A stretch of DNA of 47,000 bases from Nannochloropsis salina CCMP1776 (lineage: Eukaryota; Sar; Eustigmatophyceae; Eustigmatales; Monodopsidaceae). A model generated the notes under the pieces. It saw only the letters and a list, made by a program, of their open reading frames with translations, ran no database searches and was not told the DNA's origin. Position 1 is the stretch's first letter. Each line of letters starts with the position of its first letter. A program made the translations under genes and the position numbers. The stretch spans positions 1 through 47,000 of the forward strand of contig SDOX01000140.1 of assembly GCA_004565275.1 (NCBI GenBank), read 5' to 3'. Shown piece by piece: positions 43,605-47,000 of this stretch.

Positions 43605-46600
43605 TCAGAGGTCGTTTCTGTAGGAATACTCCTTGCACTCTGTCTCCTTACCAAGCTCATACAGCTCAGTCTGCCAGGAGAAGAAGTAAGCCTCCCACAG
43701 CACTAGGCGCTTGCTGCTAGTAACCGGGGTGAGGAGTGAGGAAGAAGACGAGGCAGAAGAGGAAGACTGGTAGGCTGGGTTCAGGAAGCTGAGGGGAAGA
43801 GAGCGTAGGAGAGAGATGAGAGGTTGGACCGTAGGCGAACATGATTGTATTTGGCTTGCCCTCCAAGGCAAGGTATCGAGGGGGAAAGTAAGCGAGCACT
43901 TGACCTACCGGTGCCTGTTGGCGTCTATCAGAGCGAAGATAGAGATACTCCTCTCTGTTACACGTGCCTCGGTCCTGTCAGCGGGAGAAAGAAGATATTT
44001 GCGTCATCCCTCAAGAGATGCTGGAGCCCGCCCTCCCTCGTCTCCTCCTACCCTCCTTAGACCCTTCTTTCCTACCTCTCCCTCTCGCAGTTGTACAGAA
44101 AATCGCCTGTCCAGCCAGCATGAGCGTGGCGAGCCAAGAAGAGGAGGAGCCCTTCTGTGAATTGAAAACGATTCGGAAACTGTCGCAGGATCTGTAGACG
44201 GGTAAAATGCAGAAGGAGGAGAAAAGAGGGTACGAGGAAGGGATTTGGGCCGTCGAGGGATGTCAGGCGAGGAAATGGAAGCAGGGAGCGAGGAGCGTAC
44301 TGGACCGACGACGGCAAAAGATGACCTTCGGTGGCCGGCAATTCAAGACGAATGAGGCGGGAAAGAAGAGAGGAAGGAGGGAGGATATTCAGGCAAGGAC
44401 ATACCTGATGGACGACGTCGAGCCACTGCACAAAAATCGGCGCCCGCTCGTTCGAAGCGTAGCCCTGCCTGTCGAGGCCATTGCGGCGCGTGAAGTTGTG
44501 GCCGAAGGCGATCCAGTCCTTGTGGATGAGGGCCTGTCGAGGGGAAGGGGGGAGAGAGGACGTGGGTCCGAGGGGAGGGCCAGCGCGACGGCGAGAGGAG
44601 GGAACGACCTCACGAATGTTGCCCTCCCTCCCTCCCTGCCTGTCGTCTCCCTTCCTCCCTATTTTCCACCACTTCACCTGAAAGCCAGTCAGAGTCCGAT
44701 AGAACGGATCCATCAGCAGTTGAGCCGTCGCACAGAGCTGAGCGGTCCTATCCCACCTGTGGTAAGCGGGACGGACAAAGGGAGGAAATCAAAAAGAGGG
44801 GTAAGTGAGAGGGAAATTGAAGGACTTTCAGCAAAAGAAGAGAATATTGTGCGAGAATGGAGCACGAGGGGACGGCGAGGAAAGGGAGGAAAGGGCCGGG
44901 AAAATGGTTAAAGAAGAGGAAGGGACAGACAACGAAGGGGAGGAAGCCAGTGACAGAGGTCACGGAGAGGCGTGGAGATGAAGTGGCATGAGGAGGCGGA
45001 GGGAGGGGAGGGAAGGCGAGGAGCCAGGGCGTCACGAACCCGTCGGAGCAGTGGACGAGGAGGGAGACGCCGTGGTGGTGCATGAGGTGGGCGATGAGGA
45101 GGGCGCCGGCCAGGACTTTGTGCAGGTGGAACAGCCAGCGGGTGTTCTCGACCTAGACGGGAAAGGGAGAAGGAAAGGGGGGAAGATACGAGTTGGTCTT
45201 GAGAAGGGAGACATTGGAGGGAGAAGAAGGGAGGGAGGAAGGAAGAAGGTGGCAAGTGAAGGAGAGGCAGGGAAAACGCGAGGAAGGGGGGAGGGAGGCC
45301 CTGGCCGTGTGCCGACTCGCTGGGAGACCAAGGAGCTCCGTGCAATAGGTCGAACGAAGGCGCCATCCAAATGTGGTCGTCCGCAGTCTTCCTTTCCCCC
45401 GCACCCCTCTCTCCCTCGCTCCCTCCATACCTCCCTCCCTCCATACCTGCATCCCAAAGCCGCCGCCCTCTCCCTCCCGACGGCGACACAGCGCCTCCAG
45501 GGCGTCCCAGCTCTTCCGGATGACGTGGATGTTCGAGACGCCCATGAAGAGGACTCGGCACACCTTAGGAAGGAGGAAGGGAGGGAGGGAACGGTGTACG
45601 AATCAGTCGGTCGACGATATAAACCCCTAAGACAAATTAGAAATTATCGAATGAATCGGGAATAGACAGGGGAGAAAGGGACCAAAGGAGGAGGGGAGGG
45701 CGGGCGGGAGGGCGAGAGAGAGAGGGAGGGAGGGAGGGAGGGAGGGAGGGAGGGAGGGAGCATGGTCCAACCTGCTTGTACTGGGCGGTGTTTTCGAAGC
45801 CCATCCCCCTCGCAGCCTGATTGGCTCGTGCAGAGAGCTGAGGGCGCGCGTCTATGACTAGGAACTTCTCCCGCCGCTGTCCGTCCATGGAGAGGTAGCC
45901 CGCATCGGGCTGAAGGGGAGGGGAGGGGCGGAAAGAAAGGAGGGAGGGAAGGAGGGAGGGAAGGAGGGAGGGAGTAGCGGTGATTGGGACGGCGTGAAGT
46001 TAGTCGCCAGCGTCAATGGATTTCGACTCGATCTATCCCCTTCTTCACCTCTGCCTCTCCCCTTCCCTATATTTCCACTTCCCCTCCCTTTCTCCCTCCC
46101 TCGCTCCCTCCTTCCCTCCCTCACTCCACCCCTCGCCCTTACCCCTCCTCGGAGACGCCGTGCGTACAAAGGAAGTGCCGTTGCGCTCTAAGGCAGCGTG
46201 AAGAGCCATGGCGTCCGCACTCCTTAGGTCTTGGTTGGGAGGGAGGGAGGGAGGGAAGGATAGAGGGAGGGAGGGAGGGAGGAAGCAGGTGGAGGATGCA
46301 AAGGGTCAATAAGCCGACGAAGAGCAAGGAAGACGGCAGGGAGGGGGAGGGAACAGGCGGGGAAACAGAGGAAGAGGCAAAGAGAGCGATCAAGACAAAG
46401 AAAGAAGAAGAAAGGGAAGTAGGGAGGGAGGGAGGGAGGGAGGGAGGGAGGGAGGAAGGGAGGGGAGGAGGAACGCACGTGCTCAGGTCCTCGGAGGGGC
46501 AGGGACAGTGATGCTCGCAATTCGAAGGGGGGGGGAGGAGGAGGCCGCTGGCGGCGTGGATGTGCTCGAGCAGAGCCACATCGTCCTCCTGCGCGTCGGA

Positions 46601-46895
46601 GAGGCCCGCGGGCAGGTGTAACCCCACCTGTGCGGGGGGGAGGGAGGGGGGGAAGGAAGGGGGAAGGGCTTAGGCTCAGGGTTACTCCCTCCCTCCCTCC
46701 CTCCCTCCCTCCCTCCCTCCTTCCCTCCCCTCCTACCCGAGGCTGCGAGGAGCGGGTCATGGTGGCGTGGTTCAGGGGGTGCCGCCAGGTCAGGCTGGGC
46801 AACCGTTGCTTGCTGCGACAGGAGGCGACGGCCAGAAGGAAGCTGTCGCTGATGGAGGCGGGCATCGCCAAGAGAGGAGGGTAGCTGGGGCAGGC
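43605..46895 (-). CDS. Myotubularin-family phosphoinositide 3-phosphatase (N-terminus beyond window)
   Basis: Eleven exons were followed in phase (minus order): 46737-46895, 46479-46627, 46168-46222, 45772-45909, 45447-45563, 45040-45152, 44678-44756, 44405-44533, 44076-44191, 43909-43974 and 43605-43788, giving 434 residues up to TGA. Further 5' exons (PH-GRAM and N-terminal catalytic parts) lie right of the window. Family enzymes remove the 3-phosphate of PI3P and PI(3,5)P2 on endosomes. Matching blocks: LPSLTWRHP...SQPRVG, FLVIDARPQLSARANQ, SNIHVIRKSWDAL, VENTRWLFHL, the P-loop HCSDGWDRTAQL (Cys and Arg of CX5R present, so likely active), LMDPFYRTLTGF, DWIAFGHNF, RAPIFVQWLDVV and RQFPNRFQFTE. 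The C-terminus with FLNPAY and LVLWEAYFFSW also fits. The donor after CSDGG is a weak GTTCGT. The exon 46168-46222 is the least certain. Confidence 0.88.
45718..45760. repeat. (GGGA)n microsatellite in a myotubularin intron
   Basis: Near-perfect GGGA repeat on the plus strand, pyrimidine-rich in the sense of the gene. Similar tracts occur at 35216-35242, 46236-46255, 46421-46452, 46684-46721 (opposite strand), 46935-46958 and 46969-47000. Confidence 0.9.
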
Positions 46896-47000
46896 CTGGA
46901 AAGGGAAAAGGGGGGGGGGGGATAGGGACGCGAGGGAGGGAGGGAGGGAGGGAGGGAGGAGAACGAGAGGGAGGGAGGGAGGGAGGGAGGGAGGGAGGGA

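Noticed and set aside
46421-46452. (GGGA)n tracts as telomere repeats or a CRISPR-like array
   Set aside because: They are simple tetranucleotide microsatellites without TTAGGG units and without spacers.
1-47000. tRNA, rRNA and transposon or virus-like elements
   Set aside because: No cloverleaf with a GGTTCRA arm, no rRNA motifs, and no reverse transcriptase, transposase or integrase motifs were recognised in any frame; a dedicated search could still find degenerate ones.

Overview
The left edge is a real chromosome end: 23 perfect CCCTAA units (TTAGGG-type telomere) open the window. Everything after it is eukaryotic nuclear DNA with many short GT-AG introns. The likely source is a photosynthetic stramenopile (eustigmatophyte-like, for example Nannochloropsis/Microchloropsis). 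The reasons are the TTAGGG telomere, Thr-Pro linkers of the PTMQPTA type, a thylakoid CtpA protease whose presequence has a hydrophobic signal followed by an AAAF site (secondary red plastid targeting), and abundant (GGGA/CCCT)n microsatellites. The organism is an inference; the telomere and gene families are read from the sequence. Gene models were built by hand by matching GT-AG junctions and reading phase, so exon ends are predictions.

Region 1 (1-21 kb) is AT-richer and subtelomeric. It carries secreted or membrane proteins of unknown role: a telomere-adjacent Asp-box repeat gene made of 275-bp exon+intron cassettes (410-3453), a gene-poor stretch with decayed repeats (3.5-6.1 kb), a 23-exon type II membrane beta-helix protein (6084-11990), a small secreted helical protein (12750-14073), three tandem paralogues of a small secreted CETK-motif family (14899-15830, 18058-19065, 19866-20893), and a membrane-anchored 2-oxoglutarate/Fe(II) oxygenase lying between the first two (16238-17671). 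The oxygenase and the telomere-adjacent gene share the same N-terminal plan.

Region 2 (21-47 kb) is GC-rich and holds mainly conserved cell genes: TFIIF beta (21204-22563), methylcrotonoyl-CoA carboxylase beta (23140-26942), a membrane-anchored histidine acid phosphatase (27483-29802), a secreted DUF6174-like protein (30746-32057), a BAG-Hsp20 fusion co-chaperone (32837-36539), the CtpA plastid protease (37070-39404), a secreted CAP protein with Arg-Pro-Ser/Thr repeats (40323-42248) and the C-terminal part of a myotubularin phosphatase that runs off the right edge (43605-46895). Introns here are full of G-rich and C-rich tetranucleotide tracts. These genes belong to unrelated pathways and do not form an operon-like unit.

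The most unusual element is the telomere-proximal gene, in which a reading-frame-neutral exon plus a near-constant 149-nt intron has been duplicated seven times as a unit. No tRNA, rRNA, CRISPR array or recognisable virus-like element was seen.
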